This document shows, in pieces, positions 35,597-44,467 of a stretch of DNA of 64,000 nt (positions are counted from its first letter, which is position 1; each line of letters opens with the position of its first letter). The notes beneath the pieces are model-generated. The model was not told the origin of the DNA and searched no databases. It saw only the letters and a program-made list of their open reading frames with translations. The stretch comes from JAXMDT01 sp046348685 (GTDB lineage Bacteria; Pseudomonadota; Alphaproteobacteria; Rickettsiales; UBA998): the NCBI GenBank assembly GCA_046348685.1, contig JAXMDT010000001.1, positions 186,001 through 250,000 of the forward strand, written 5' to 3'. The translations under genes and the position numbers were made by a program.

Positions 35597-37979
35597 GGGT
35601 TAACCTCTGATTGAAAATAGGCAGCCAGACCTGCGGATCGTCACCATATTCCGCCCGTATCTCGTCAAGAATTACCACAGTTTCTGCGCGGCCGGAGAGA
35701 ACCCGCACCACTTCTTCCATGCCCGAAAGATCAATACGCGCTACCACGACATCAGAGCCTTGTTTCAGCAAAAAGTAACGCGAGCCGGGATCCGTGGTCT
35801 TCAACAAATTGAATTCGCGGTCGCTGATCATAAAGACTTTTTTGTAAGTCTCCGTCGCTTTCGGATTTGGCAGGAAAATCTGCGTCGCCGTCTGCTGTAC
35901 AAGCGTATCGGAGATTTCGCTCTTCGTGGCATCTTCTACGGACTGCGTTGCAAAAACGACCATGCCGTTCAGCTTACGCAGCGTTTTCAGCCAGTCCTTG
36001 ATTTTCCCAGCGAAATATTTGTTATCGATAAGCGCCCATGCTTCGTCGAGAATGATAATCGTCGGGGTGCCATCAAGCGACAACTGGATACGGTGGAAGA
36101 GGTACATCAGCGAAGGCACCAGGCTGATGCGATCACTTAAAACTTCACCCATTTCGAAACCGAAAACGCGATCATTAGAAAAATTGATGACGTCTTCCTC
36201 GTTATCAAAAAGGCCTGCATACGGCCCGCCTGAATGCCACATTTTCAGACGTGATGCTATGGTACCAGGACCTTCCAAGCCCAGGAACGGCGCAATATTA
36301 CGCAGCATGCGGTCTTTGGGATCAAGCTTGTAATTACCAGCCACGGCTTCGGCGATGCGGGCGCTATCCTCCGCTGTCACCGGTTCATCGTGCACGCTGA
36401 CCATCTCCTTGATCCAGTCGATCAGGAAATTGCGGTTTTCCAGCGTATCCGGTAGCTGCAGCGGGTTAAATTTACAGCTCTTGCCGGGGTCGATGATCGT
36501 ATATTTACCATCCAGTCCGCGAACGAAAATCTCCGAACCTCTATCCTTATCGAAAAGGAAAGTCCGGCAGTTAAACTTTTGAACCTGTGCGACGAGGAAG
36601 TTCATCAACACGGTTTTACCGGCGCCGGTCGGTCCGATAATCATCGTATGACCGACATCCCGCAGGTGGAAGTTGAAGAAATAGGGTGTGCCGGATGTTG
36701 TGTTGAACACGGTTACGGCATCGCCCCAATGGTTACCGGCAATGCGACCGACCGGATAATTATGCATCGAGGCAAATCCGGCAACGTTGAGCGAATGGAT
36801 ATTTGCTTTACGTCCAATGTAAGAGAAATTCGCGGGCAATTGTGCCCAATAACACTGCTCCAGCACCAGCTTCTCGCGGACAGGGTTGATGCCGACATTA
36901 ACAAGCTCAGCAATTGCCATCGACATGGATTTTTCCAGGCTTTCCAGATCATCTTCAATGCACATCACCGTCATATGGTGATCGCCAAAAGCCACGTGAC
37001 CGCTGGTTGCCATATCGAGCGCATCCGAAATCTCAGCAACCTGCGTGATTGCCTTGTCCTCTGCATTCATCATGCGGCGCTGCTTGATCTGCATGGACTG
37101 TATATTTGTTTGTCGGTTATGAAACACGAAAGACTGGGAGATGATGAATTCCATCGGCAGTTGAAGAAACGAATCCAGCATTCCTGCCGCCGTCGCCGGA
37201 GCATATTCCTTGATGCTGATAATTCCGCCGTACTTTGTCTGAAACATGCCGCGCGATTCAATGGCACGCGAGCCAAAGTAAAGGCGGTGCGTCGGAAGAT
37301 ATTTACAGATAGGCATGTTTGGAACGGTCATTGTCTGGTGATGTGTAAAATTCACCAGTTTACCCAAAAATTCGAGCGGTTCTGAAACAGGGCCGAAATC
37401 GGTTTCCTTCACCGTCAGCACACGCGCGCCATAGTCCTTGAACGTGGCAAGAACGCGGTAAACGGTCTCATTCAGCTCTTTATGCATTTCCTTGATTTTA
37501 GCATCGCGGGACTTGGAGTCGGCGCGTTGCTCCAGTTTGTTCCAAAGATGTTCGATCTTTGCTGCGCCGCGCGTATCAGCTTTGCGCACGATCGTCAGGT
37601 AAAGTTCATTAATATAAGAATCCTTGGAATGGTGTTTCTTTTTCCAGAGTTCATCTGCGCGCGCGGCAAACCCGGGAGGCATCGAACCGCCAGGGTATGC
37701 GCTCTGCCGGCGGCGGATGGTATGAAACCACATGGCGAACGTACCTTCGCCCATGCTTTTATAGAGCGAGTTACGCACCATCTTTTTCATGTCCACGTCT
37801 TCGTCATCAGCGGTTTCGAAGGCGAAGCCTTCCAGCTTGATGACTTGCAGCAGCTCATCTTTTTTGGTGATGATTGTTTCTTTATCAAAGTGATAAAGAT
37901 AAGGAATAAAATCGGCGGAAGATATTTCCCGCTTCGATTGTTCGGCGTTACTGACTTGTCTGCGTTTAAATGTAAGCAT
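35589..37979 (-). CDS. virB4: VirB4-family type IV secretion ATPase
   Basis: 796 residues. N-terminal CagE/VirB4 domain, then a RecA-like ATPase with Walker A GPTGAGKT at 449-456 and Walker B IIILDEAW (Asp645, Glu646). It powers pilus or channel assembly and substrate passage at the inner membrane. AGGAAACC precedes the ATG. It follows virB3 by six bases and overlaps the first virB6 by eight, as in the rickettsial virB3-virB4-virB6 cluster. Full family length, no missing motif. Confidence 0.96.
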   Translation of the reverse strand: MLTFKRRQVSNAEQSKREISSADFIPYLYHFDKETIITKKDELLQVIKLEGFAFETADDEDVDMKKMVRNSLYKSMGEGTFAMWFHTIRRRQSAYPGGSMPPGFAARADELWKKKHHSKDSYINELYLTIVRKADTRGAAKIEHLWNKLEQRADSKSRDAKIKEMHKELNETVYRVLATFKDYGARVLTVKETDFGPVSEPLEFLGKLVNFTHHQTMTVPNMPICKYLPTHRLYFGSRAIESRGMFQTKYGGIISIKEYAPATAAGMLDSFLQLPMEFIISQSFVFHNRQTNIQSMQIKQRRMMNAEDKAITQVAEISDALDMATSGHVAFGDHHMTVMCIEDDLESLEKSMSMAIAELVNVGINPVREKLVLEQCYWAQLPANFSYIGRKANIHSLNVAGFASMHNYPVGRIAGNHWGDAVTVFNTTSGTPYFFNFHLRDVGHTMIIGPTGAGKTVLMNFLVAQVQKFNCRTFLFDKDRGSEIFVRGLDGKYTIIDPGKSCKFNPLQLPDTLENRNFLIDWIKEMVSVHDEPVTAEDSARIAEAVAGNYKLDPKDRMLRNIAPFLGLEGPGTIASRLKMWHSGGPYAGLFDNEEDVINFSNDRVFGFEMGEVLSDRISLVPSLMYLFHRIQLSLDGTPTIIILDEAWALIDNKYFAGKIKDWLKTLRKLNGMVVFATQSVEDATKSEISDTLVQQTATQIFLPNPKATETYKKVFMISDREFNLLKTTDPGSRYFLLKQGSDVVVARIDLSGMEEVVRVLSGRAETVVILDEIRAEYGDDPQVWLPIFNQRLTRA

Positions 37980-37985
37980 GGTTTC

Positions 37986-38294
37986 CTAAAATGTGTCGTA
38001 AGAGTTTGCACCAAAATGATGCCCAAGCATGTTGTTCCACGATTTATAACCCATGGCGCCCCGAAGCATAAGCAGCTCGACCGCCCGCGGTTCTTTCATG
38101 CAGATCAGGTAGCCGATCATGTGCACGGATGGCCCCACCACGAACAGCATCAAAAAATCTTTGGTGTTGATGTAGACAATCATCGTAAACATGGCATTGA
38201 TCACGAAATACATAAAGCTCACGCCCGCAATCATGGTGGGACGCGCCAAACCCTGGAATAGGGTGTCTGCTTGCAGTCTGCCTTTGCCTGACAT
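37986..38294 (-). CDS. virB3: VirB3-like type IV secretion inner membrane protein
   Basis: 102 residues. Two adjacent hydrophobic helices (MIAGVSFMYFVINAMFTMIV and FLMLFVVGPSVHMIGYLICM) after a short LFQGLARPTMIAGV segment that is the VirB3 signature; the C-terminus is polar (CMKEPRAVELLMLRGAMGYK). AGGAG four bases before the ATG. First gene of the secretion operon; the region upstream carries an inverted repeat. Confidence 0.92.
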   Translation of the reverse strand: MSGKGRLQADTLFQGLARPTMIAGVSFMYFVINAMFTMIVYINTKDFLMLFVVGPSVHMIGYLICMKEPRAVELLMLRGAMGYKSWNNMLGHHFGANSYDTF

Positions 38295-38327
38295 AAAACT
38301 CCTATAAACGTGAATAGGTTAGGGAAA

Positions 38328-38348
38328 ATTGGTTAATATTTTACCAAT
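38328..38348. promoter_or_regulatory. Inverted repeat upstream of virB3
   Basis: ATTGGT (38328-38333) and ACCAAT (38343-38348) with a nine-base A/T centre, 34 bases upstream of the virB3 start in an A/T-rich region with possible -35 (TTGAAA) elements. Candidate regulator site for the secretion operon. Confidence 0.35.
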
Positions 38349-38421
38349 ATTGTATGTAATCTAATTGTAATAATTCTTTGTTTCAATTTTGTTACAGAAA
38401 CACCCATTTAATGGATATTTT

Positions 38422-39100
38422 TTATAGTTCCTGTGCGCTTACTTGGTGCTGTAAGTACGTTATATTGTCCTGAATTGCAGGATTTAAAGCCTGTATTGCT
38501 TCTTTACTTTGATGAATAGAGTGTTTCAGTTTTCGATATAGCGTCGTCCGGCCAATACCGAGCGATTTTGCCGTTCGTGCCAGACAACCATGCTGCAGGA
38601 TTAAAATCTGGGCTATAATTTCCGCTTCTATCTCTTTCAGTCGCTTGAACGCACCATTCTCGTGGCAGAGAGAAATCGCGCGCGGCGTATTGAAATAGCC
38701 ATTTCTATTAGTACCCCTCCTTTCGATCCATTGCTCCATGTTCTGTCGCATGTAGAAAAGTGCCAGTGCATTACGGATCGTAGTTTGCAGCCGCTCCAAC
38801 GTGCATGGTATTACCAGGAAATCCATAGCGCCCGCAGCAATCAGCGTTTCCGTGTAAGAAACATTACTGCATTTAAACAGCGCTACCACCGGAACAACCT
38901 GAGTGAGTGCGCGAATAGCGTTTCCATGGACTTCCGGTGATTGCTTTAATGAAGCCTCATATAGGATGATATCCGCTTCTTCTGCGGATTGGGGGGGGGG
39001 AAGCGAGCAGATTCAATTCATAACCTAGCATATGCTGTAGCAGACGGCTGAAGGTATGACCCAGTATTTCGTCCTGCGTTACGAGATAAATTTTCGGCAT
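38422..39100 (-). pseudogene. Pseudo-receiver/Fis-type regulator, frame broken by a ten-base G tract
   Basis: From the ATG at 39100 (GGGG six bases upstream) the frame reads MPKIYLVTQDEILGHTFSRL and then meets C10 on the coding strand, after which it hits a stop 47 codons in. With nine (or twelve) C the frame joins QSAEEADIILYEASLKQSPE and continues to 38422, giving about 225 residues. The N-terminal half folds like a receiver but lacks the phospho-Asp (IILYEA) and the usual Lys-Pro. The C-terminal half is a Fis-type HTH (ILQHGCLARTAKSLGIGRTT, LYRKL). It lies 127 bases upstream of virB3 on the same strand and may regulate it. Whether the gene is dead, switched off by slippage or misread is open. 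Confidence 0.78.
38991..39000. repeat. Homopolymer of ten G inside the regulator gene
   Basis: Ten consecutive G on the given strand, in the coding part of the regulator at 38422-39100. It sits exactly at the point where the frame changes. Runs of this length are prone to slipped-strand change in vivo and to miscounting in sequencing. Confidence 0.95.
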
Positions 39101-39164
39101 ATCCAACCCCGTGCCTTTGATTTATGCGGTAACGGTGGCATGGCTTTTTTTTAAAATCAACATA

Positions 39165-39192
39165 AAAGTGTTGTATTGATAAGAAATACAAC
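39165..39192 (-). terminator. Hairpin after the NDUFS4-like gene, possible terminator
   Basis: Perfect 8-bp stem GTTGTATT (39170-39177) / AATACAAC (39185-39192) with a seven-base loop, about 14 bases beyond the stop at 39206 in the leftward direction. It is followed by ACTTTTA only, so termination strength would be modest. Confidence 0.4.
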
Positions 39193-39205
39193 TGAGGGTT
39201 GTTTA

Positions 39206-39502
39206 TTAGGTTTTGATACGGTTTGCTTTAAAATTATCTGCGTACGATTTCGGTTTTACCACGCGCGCGCGCGGACGGAGGACTTGATAAGTAAGTCCAT
39301 GCTTTCTGGCATAGCTTAAGGCTTCTTCTTCGCTATCGAAAAAAAGATTCAGTTCCTGCGTCGTGTCGCGCATGCCCACCCAACCCATCAGCGGTTCGAC
39401 AAATTTTGGTGAGCGCTGTACATACTCAAGCTTCCATTGGCCGGTTTTACCTCGGCCTGATTGCATCGCGTTTTTGCTGGGCTGATATATTTTCACATCC
39501 AT
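39206..39502 (-). CDS. NADH dehydrogenase accessory subunit (NDUFS4/ETC complex I family)
   Basis: 98 residues. Matches the ETC_C1_NDUFA4/NDUFS4 pattern: MQSGRGKTGQWKLEY, EPLMGWVGMRDTTQELNLFF, EEEALSYARKHGLTYQV and VKPKSYADNF. In alphaproteobacteria, as in mitochondria, this is an accessory subunit at the matrix/cytoplasm arm of complex I. The ATG at 39502 has GAGGAG seven bases upstream; the longer frame to 39670 overlaps rnr and is not the gene. It stands 43 bases after the rnr stop in the same direction. Confidence 0.9.
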   Translation of the reverse strand: MDVKIYQPSKNAMQSGRGKTGQWKLEYVQRSPKFVEPLMGWVGMRDTTQELNLFFDSEEEALSYARKHGLTYQVLRPRARVVKPKSYADNFKANRIKT

Positions 39503-39545
39503 GATTAAACTCCTCGAGCTTCTATAACCCGTAAATGTAGTGGAA

Positions 39546-41702
39546 TCAACGGCGTCGCTTTTTAGGATTATACCGCTTCTTATATCCGGGGTGCGGTGTG
39601 GCTTTGCGATAATCTTCCTGAGGCTGTCCATCCATACGTAGACGAATGGAACCGGTAGCCAACGCGACATCTTCCAAAGTTACGGTAACGCGCTGGCCGA
39701 TGGCATAAATGCGGCCTTTGCGCGCCCCTGTCAGACGCGCGCCTTTTTTATCGTAATGATATTGATCGTCACGCAGGCTCATTTTTGGAACAAAACCCTC
39801 GGCGCCCGTCTCATCAAGCGTGATGAAAAGGCCGGCATCCGTTGCACCTGAAATATGACCTTCAAAAACAGCGCCAACGCGATCCGTCAGGAAAGAAGCG
39901 GTGTATCGGTCCATCGCGTCGCGCTCTGCCTGCATAGCGCGGCGTTCGGTAGAGGAGATATGGTCGGAAACTACTTTAAGCGCATCACCGTCCAGAATGT
40001 TTTTATTATCATTTTTCCCCCAGCCCATCGCTCGGATAAGCGCGCGATGCACAACGAGATCGGCATAACGGCGAATCGGCGAGGTGAAGTGTGAATAGGA
40101 GGTGAGGGCAAGGCCGAAATGCCCATCATTATGCGGCGAATAATAAGCCTGCATCTGCGTGCGGAGGACAGCGTTGTGGATGGCAAGTGCCGCACCATCT
40201 GCCTCGGCCTGGCGCAGAATACCGTTAAACTGTTTGGCAGTGGCCTTATTGCCCATCGTAAAACGGTAGCCGCTTGCGTTCATGACATCTTTCAACGCGC
40301 GCAATTTCTCCGGATCCGGTTCTGCGTGTACACGGAAAATCGACGGGGCTTTTTGTTTGGTCAGAAAATCCGCAACCGCGATGTTAGCGGCGACCATATA
40401 GGCTTCAATGAGTTGATGAGAGTCGAGACGCTTGACCTTGCGAATATCCGTAACTTTACCGGCATCGTTGATAAAGACCTTGTATTCAGGGAGATTGAGC
40501 TCCAGCGGTCCGCGCTCAGTAATATGTTTTTTCAGGGCATGATATGCCCCATAAAGATTGGCAACGATTTCGGATGGTTTTCCGGAATCAATTTCTTCCT
40601 GGATATTGTTATAAGTGCGGCGTTCTACTGATCGCATCAGTCCGCGCGTGAACGAAAACTCTTTCGTGTTGCCGCCGCCGTCGATAGTGATGTGAGCCGC
40701 GATGCAGTAGCGATCCTCATTCGGTTTCAGCGAACAAAGCCCATTGGATAGAATTTCCGGCAGCATCGGCACCACGCGATCCGGAAAATAGACCGAGTTA
40801 CCACGTTTCTGCGCTTCAATATCAAGCGGTGATCCGAGTTTGACATAATGCGCGACATCGGCGATGGCAATCGTCAGCTTCCAACCGTTTTTGTAAGGTA
40901 CAGCATGCACTGCATCGTCAAAATCACGGGCATCTTCGCCATCAATCGTAATAAGCGGAATCGAACGCAGATCGACGCGATCGCCAAGCGCGGGCGTTTC
41001 CAGATTATCAAGCTCCGTAAAGACATCGGGCGGAAAATCGACAGGAATGCCTAGCCTGTGAATGGCAATATGACTAGCTGCATGCGGATTATCGAGACGA
41101 CCCAGCACACGTAGTAACGTACCGCGGCGGAATCCATAACGATCCGATCCTGCTTCTACCTCTGCCTCAATGAGGTCGCCATCGCGAGCATCTCTGATCG
41201 TGGTGGGATCAAGCAGGAAAGAGCGGCGCTCTTTGCGGTAGACAGGTTCCAGGAAATAACCTTGCGGATTTTTGACAAGCATACCAAGTACGGTAAGCGT
41301 ACCGCGCGGCGGTAGGACACGCACCAATCGCGCCACGAAATCACCGTCCGACTTTTTGATTTTAGCTAACACCCGATCACCGACTTTGGCATGTTCTGCG
41401 CCCTTTTCGAAATCCGTGACAGTAAGCATGATATCGGCAAAATCCCGTACTGTTGGATTCGCTAGCAATTCACCATCTGCGTTGATACCGGTAATATCCA
41501 CTACCAGCATGGGCGGCAGGCGCGGGGTGGCCGGTTTCACGCGTCGTCCGGCTTTGCTTTCAGAGAGAATGTCTTTGAGGCGTCCTATATCTTCACGTTT
41601 GATATGAAAAGCGCGGGCGATTTCTTTCACCGAAGGCGGGGATTCCCAGGAAGAGATGTAGTCCTGGATCTGGTCACGTGTCGGGAAACTATCGTAGGAC
41701 AT
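39546..41702 (-). CDS. rnr: Ribonuclease R
   Basis: 718 residues. 3'-5' exoribonuclease of the RNase II/R family. N-terminal winged-helix start (VKEIARAFHIKREDIGRLKD), cold-shock domains, the RNB catalytic domain with the metal-binding Asp cluster in LITIDGEDARDFDDAVHAV, an S1 domain (FEGHISGATDAGLFITLDET) and a basic tail (KKRYNPKKRRR) typical of RNase R. Degrades structured RNA and takes part in rRNA quality control. It follows topA in the rnr-topA-dprA-plsY gene order common in alphaproteobacteria. Confidence 0.96.
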   Translation of the reverse strand: MSYDSFPTRDQIQDYISSWESPPSVKEIARAFHIKREDIGRLKDILSESKAGRRVKPATPRLPPMLVVDITGINADGELLANPTVRDFADIMLTVTDFEKGAEHAKVGDRVLAKIKKSDGDFVARLVRVLPPRGTLTVLGMLVKNPQGYFLEPVYRKERRSFLLDPTTIRDARDGDLIEAEVEAGSDRYGFRRGTLLRVLGRLDNPHAASHIAIHRLGIPVDFPPDVFTELDNLETPALGDRVDLRSIPLITIDGEDARDFDDAVHAVPYKNGWKLTIAIADVAHYVKLGSPLDIEAQKRGNSVYFPDRVVPMLPEILSNGLCSLKPNEDRYCIAAHITIDGGGNTKEFSFTRGLMRSVERRTYNNIQEEIDSGKPSEIVANLYGAYHALKKHITERGPLELNLPEYKVFINDAGKVTDIRKVKRLDSHQLIEAYMVAANIAVADFLTKQKAPSIFRVHAEPDPEKLRALKDVMNASGYRFTMGNKATAKQFNGILRQAEADGAALAIHNAVLRTQMQAYYSPHNDGHFGLALTSYSHFTSPIRRYADLVVHRALIRAMGWGKNDNKNILDGDALKVVSDHISSTERRAMQAERDAMDRYTASFLTDRVGAVFEGHISGATDAGLFITLDETGAEGFVPKMSLRDDQYHYDKKGARLTGARKGRIYAIGQRVTVTLEDVALATGSIRLRMDGQPQEDYRKATPHPGYKKRYNPKKRRR

Positions 41703-41814
41703 TAAGCCTATTGTACCCTGTTTTAACGGAAAGTGCAGGAATTATTTACGCTAATAATGCAGCATTATTGCGATGCAAAATCGGCATATCTAGAATGCTA
41801 TTAAAATATACGTG

Positions 41815-44427
41815 CTATTTCGCGGTTTTTTTCTTCTTTGCCGAGGCTTTTTTAGCAGCAGGTTTTTTCGCTGGCTTTTCAGCGGCGGGCTTTTTGCTAG
41901 CCGCCTTCTTTTTACCGCCTTTCTTACCGCCTTTGGCAGCAAGCAATTCTAACGCTTGTTCTAAGGTCAGTTCATCTATGGAAGTGCCTTTCGGCAGCGT
42001 GGCATTGATCTTGCCATGTTTTACGTAAGCGCCATATTTGCCTTCATAGATACCGATATCCTTGCCATCCTCATGCTGACCCACGACGCGTACGGGAGCA
42101 GAAGCTTTTTTCTTGTCTTTGTTTTCCGCAATCAAATCAACGGCGCGGTTCATGCCGATGGTGAGCACATCGTCATCGCCTTTGAGCGAGATATACTGAC
42201 CGTCATGCAGAATGTAAGGACCAAAACGGCCAAGGCTCGCCGTGATCTTTTTCTGCGTTTCCGGATGGATGCCGACTTCGCGCGGCAGGGCGAGAAGCGA
42301 AAGCGCGCGCTCCAACGTGACATCCGCAGGGGATACACCTTTTGGAAGGCTGGCGCGCTTGGGCTTCGGCGTTTCCGCCAGTTCGACGTAAACCCCATAT
42401 GGTCCTTTTTTGAGAGTGACCTCGAGACCTGTTTTGGGATCGGTGCCGAGCAACTTGGGGAATTCCTGCGGCGTTTGATCGCCACTTGATTCACTGTTTG
42501 CTTCTACGTCGATCTGGCGGGTATAGTTGCAATCTGGATAGTTGCTGCAGCCAAGGAACGCGCCGAACTTTCCGGTGCGCAAATGCAGCTCACCGACACC
42601 GCAAGTCGGGCATTTGCGGTCTTCCTGCGTCACATCCTGCTTGCCGAAAATAATCGGGGCGAGGAGGTGGTCGAGCTCCTCGATGATGCCTTTTTGGGTG
42701 AGCGTCTTTGTCTCGTCGATCTTGCCGATGAATGGCTGCCAGAAATCGCGCAGCACTTCTTTCCAGTCCATTTGACCGGCGGAAATTTCATCAAGCTGCA
42801 TTTCGAGATCGGCGGTGAAATCATACTCCACGTACCGGCGGAAGAACGTCACCAGAAACGCATTGACAAGGCGGCCACGCATTTCGGCGATAAAACGTTT
42901 TTTCTCAAGCTTCACATAACCGCGATCCTGCAGCACCGAGATGATGCTGGCATAAGTCGATGGGCGGCCAATACCAAGTTCTTCGAGCTTTTTAACGAGG
43001 CTTGCTTCGGTATAACGGGGCGGCGGTTCCGTGAAATGCTGCTCAGGCGACACTTCCGTCACGTCCAGCTTCTGTTGCGGAGCGAGCATTGGCAAACGGC
43101 GGTTTTCTTCTTCGTCCTGTTGATCGTCATCGAGGCCTTCGCGGTATAGCGCGAGGAAACCATCGAATTTCAATACGGAACCGTTGGCGCGGAGCGTTGC
43201 ACGGTGTTCTGGTATGCTGATTTCGGCAACGACCTGATCGTATACGGCCGGTTCCATCTGACAGGCGACTGTGCGCTTCCAGATCAGATCGTAGAGGCGC
43301 AGCATGTCTTTATCTAAATAATTCGCGACGCTATCAGGGGTGCGTGCAACATTGGTTGGGCGGATCGCTTCATGCGCTTCCTGCGCGTTTTTCGCTTTGC
43401 TCTGATACATGCGCGGTGAGCTGGGTAGATAATTCGCGCCGTGATTCTTGGAAATATAGTCGCGCACAGCCATGATCGCTTCGGTAGCCATGGTAACGCC
43501 GTCGGTACGCATATAGGTAATCAAACCGGCTGTCTCACCGCCGAGATCGATTCCTTCATACAGCTTTTGCGCAAGTTGCATCGTTTTCTTTGCCGAGAAA
43601 CCGAGTTTACGGGATGCATCCATCTGCAGCGTAGAAGTCATGAAAGGCGGGTAGGGATTCCGGCGCATTTGCTTCGGCGTCACGGAATCGACGGTAACTT
43701 TCTTATTTTCCAGCAGCGCGGAAATCTTTTTTGCTTCTGCTTCCGTGGTGATGGAGAATTTTTCGAGCTTTTCGCCTTCCCAATGGGTTAGGCGAGCAGA
43801 GAAATTTTCATTTTTTTCGGTGCGCAGGGAAGTCGTAATGTCCCAATATTCCTGTGCAATGAATTTTTCGATTTCTTCATCCCGCTCGCAGATCAGGCGC
43901 AGCGCAACCGATTGAACTCTGCCCGCAGACTTGGCGCCGGGAAGTTTGCGCCACAAGACTGGCGAAAGGTTGAAACCCACCAGATAATCCATAGCGCGGC
44001 GTGCCTGCTGCGCATTGACGAGATCCATATCTACATCGCGAGGATGGCCAATCGCCTCGGTAATAGCTTTCTTGGTGATTTCATGAAAGACGATGCGTTT
44101 GACAGCGATATTCTTCGGCAGCGCTTTCTTTTCTTTTAAAGCCTCGACGATATGCCAGGAAATGGCTTCGCCTTCACGGTCCGGGTCAGTTGCGAGATAA
44201 AGCGTGTCAGAGTTTTTAACCGAGGTGGCGATGGCGGTAATGTGCCTTTTCGCATCATCGTCCACCTGGTAATGCATATGGAAATCGTTATCCGGCTCGA
44301 CGGAACCGTCTTTGGATGGCAGATCGCGGACGTGACCAAACGAGGCAATGACCTTATAGTCATTTCCCAAATACTTATTGATCGTCTTTGCTTTCGCCGG
44401 TGATTCTACTACAACCGTGTTGACCAT
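41815..44427 (-). CDS. topA: DNA topoisomerase I
   Basis: 870 residues. Type IA topoisomerase relaxing negative supercoils. Toprim domain with VVESPAKAKTINKYLG and LATDPDREGEAISWH; active-site Tyr in GLITYMRTDGV; a zinc-type motif in CPTCGVGELHLRTGKFGAFL with further Cys at GCSNYPDC. The C-terminal half has topo_C_Rpt-like repeats (KKGPYGVYVEL, LGRFGPYILHDG, YEGKYGAYVKHG) and an Ala/Lys-rich tail (KKPAAEKPAKKPAAKKASAK), as usual in alphaproteobacteria. Transcribed after dprA. Confidence 0.97.
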   Translation of the reverse strand: MVNTVVVESPAKAKTINKYLGNDYKVIASFGHVRDLPSKDGSVEPDNDFHMHYQVDDDAKRHITAIATSVKNSDTLYLATDPDREGEAISWHIVEALKEKKALPKNIAVKRIVFHEITKKAITEAIGHPRDVDMDLVNAQQARRAMDYLVGFNLSPVLWRKLPGAKSAGRVQSVALRLICERDEEIEKFIAQEYWDITTSLRTEKNENFSARLTHWEGEKLEKFSITTEAEAKKISALLENKKVTVDSVTPKQMRRNPYPPFMTSTLQMDASRKLGFSAKKTMQLAQKLYEGIDLGGETAGLITYMRTDGVTMATEAIMAVRDYISKNHGANYLPSSPRMYQSKAKNAQEAHEAIRPTNVARTPDSVANYLDKDMLRLYDLIWKRTVACQMEPAVYDQVVAEISIPEHRATLRANGSVLKFDGFLALYREGLDDDQQDEEENRRLPMLAPQQKLDVTEVSPEQHFTEPPPRYTEASLVKKLEELGIGRPSTYASIISVLQDRGYVKLEKKRFIAEMRGRLVNAFLVTFFRRYVEYDFTADLEMQLDEISAGQMDWKEVLRDFWQPFIGKIDETKTLTQKGIIEELDHLLAPIIFGKQDVTQEDRKCPTCGVGELHLRTGKFGAFLGCSNYPDCNYTRQIDVEANSESSGDQTPQEFPKLLGTDPKTGLEVTLKKGPYGVYVELAETPKPKRASLPKGVSPADVTLERALSLLALPREVGIHPETQKKITASLGRFGPYILHDGQYISLKGDDDVLTIGMNRAVDLIAENKDKKKASAPVRVVGQHEDGKDIGIYEGKYGAYVKHGKINATLPKGTSIDELTLEQALELLAAKGGKKGGKKKAASKKPAAEKPAKKPAAKKASAKKKKTAK

Positions 44428-44467
44428 CTGTGCCTACTCTAGGCGTGGCGAATCCTCTATTATAGAT

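Noticed and set aside
36579..37385. Long open frame (268 codons) on the plus strand inside virB4
   Set aside because: Lies wholly antisense to a well-supported VirB4 ATPase, is His/Cys-rich in a way typical of reverse-frame translation and has no ribosome site.
41753..41769. AATAATG-CAG-CATTATT hairpin between topA and rnr
   Set aside because: Short A/T stem without a T-run and in an A/T-rich spacer; not convincing as terminator or operator.
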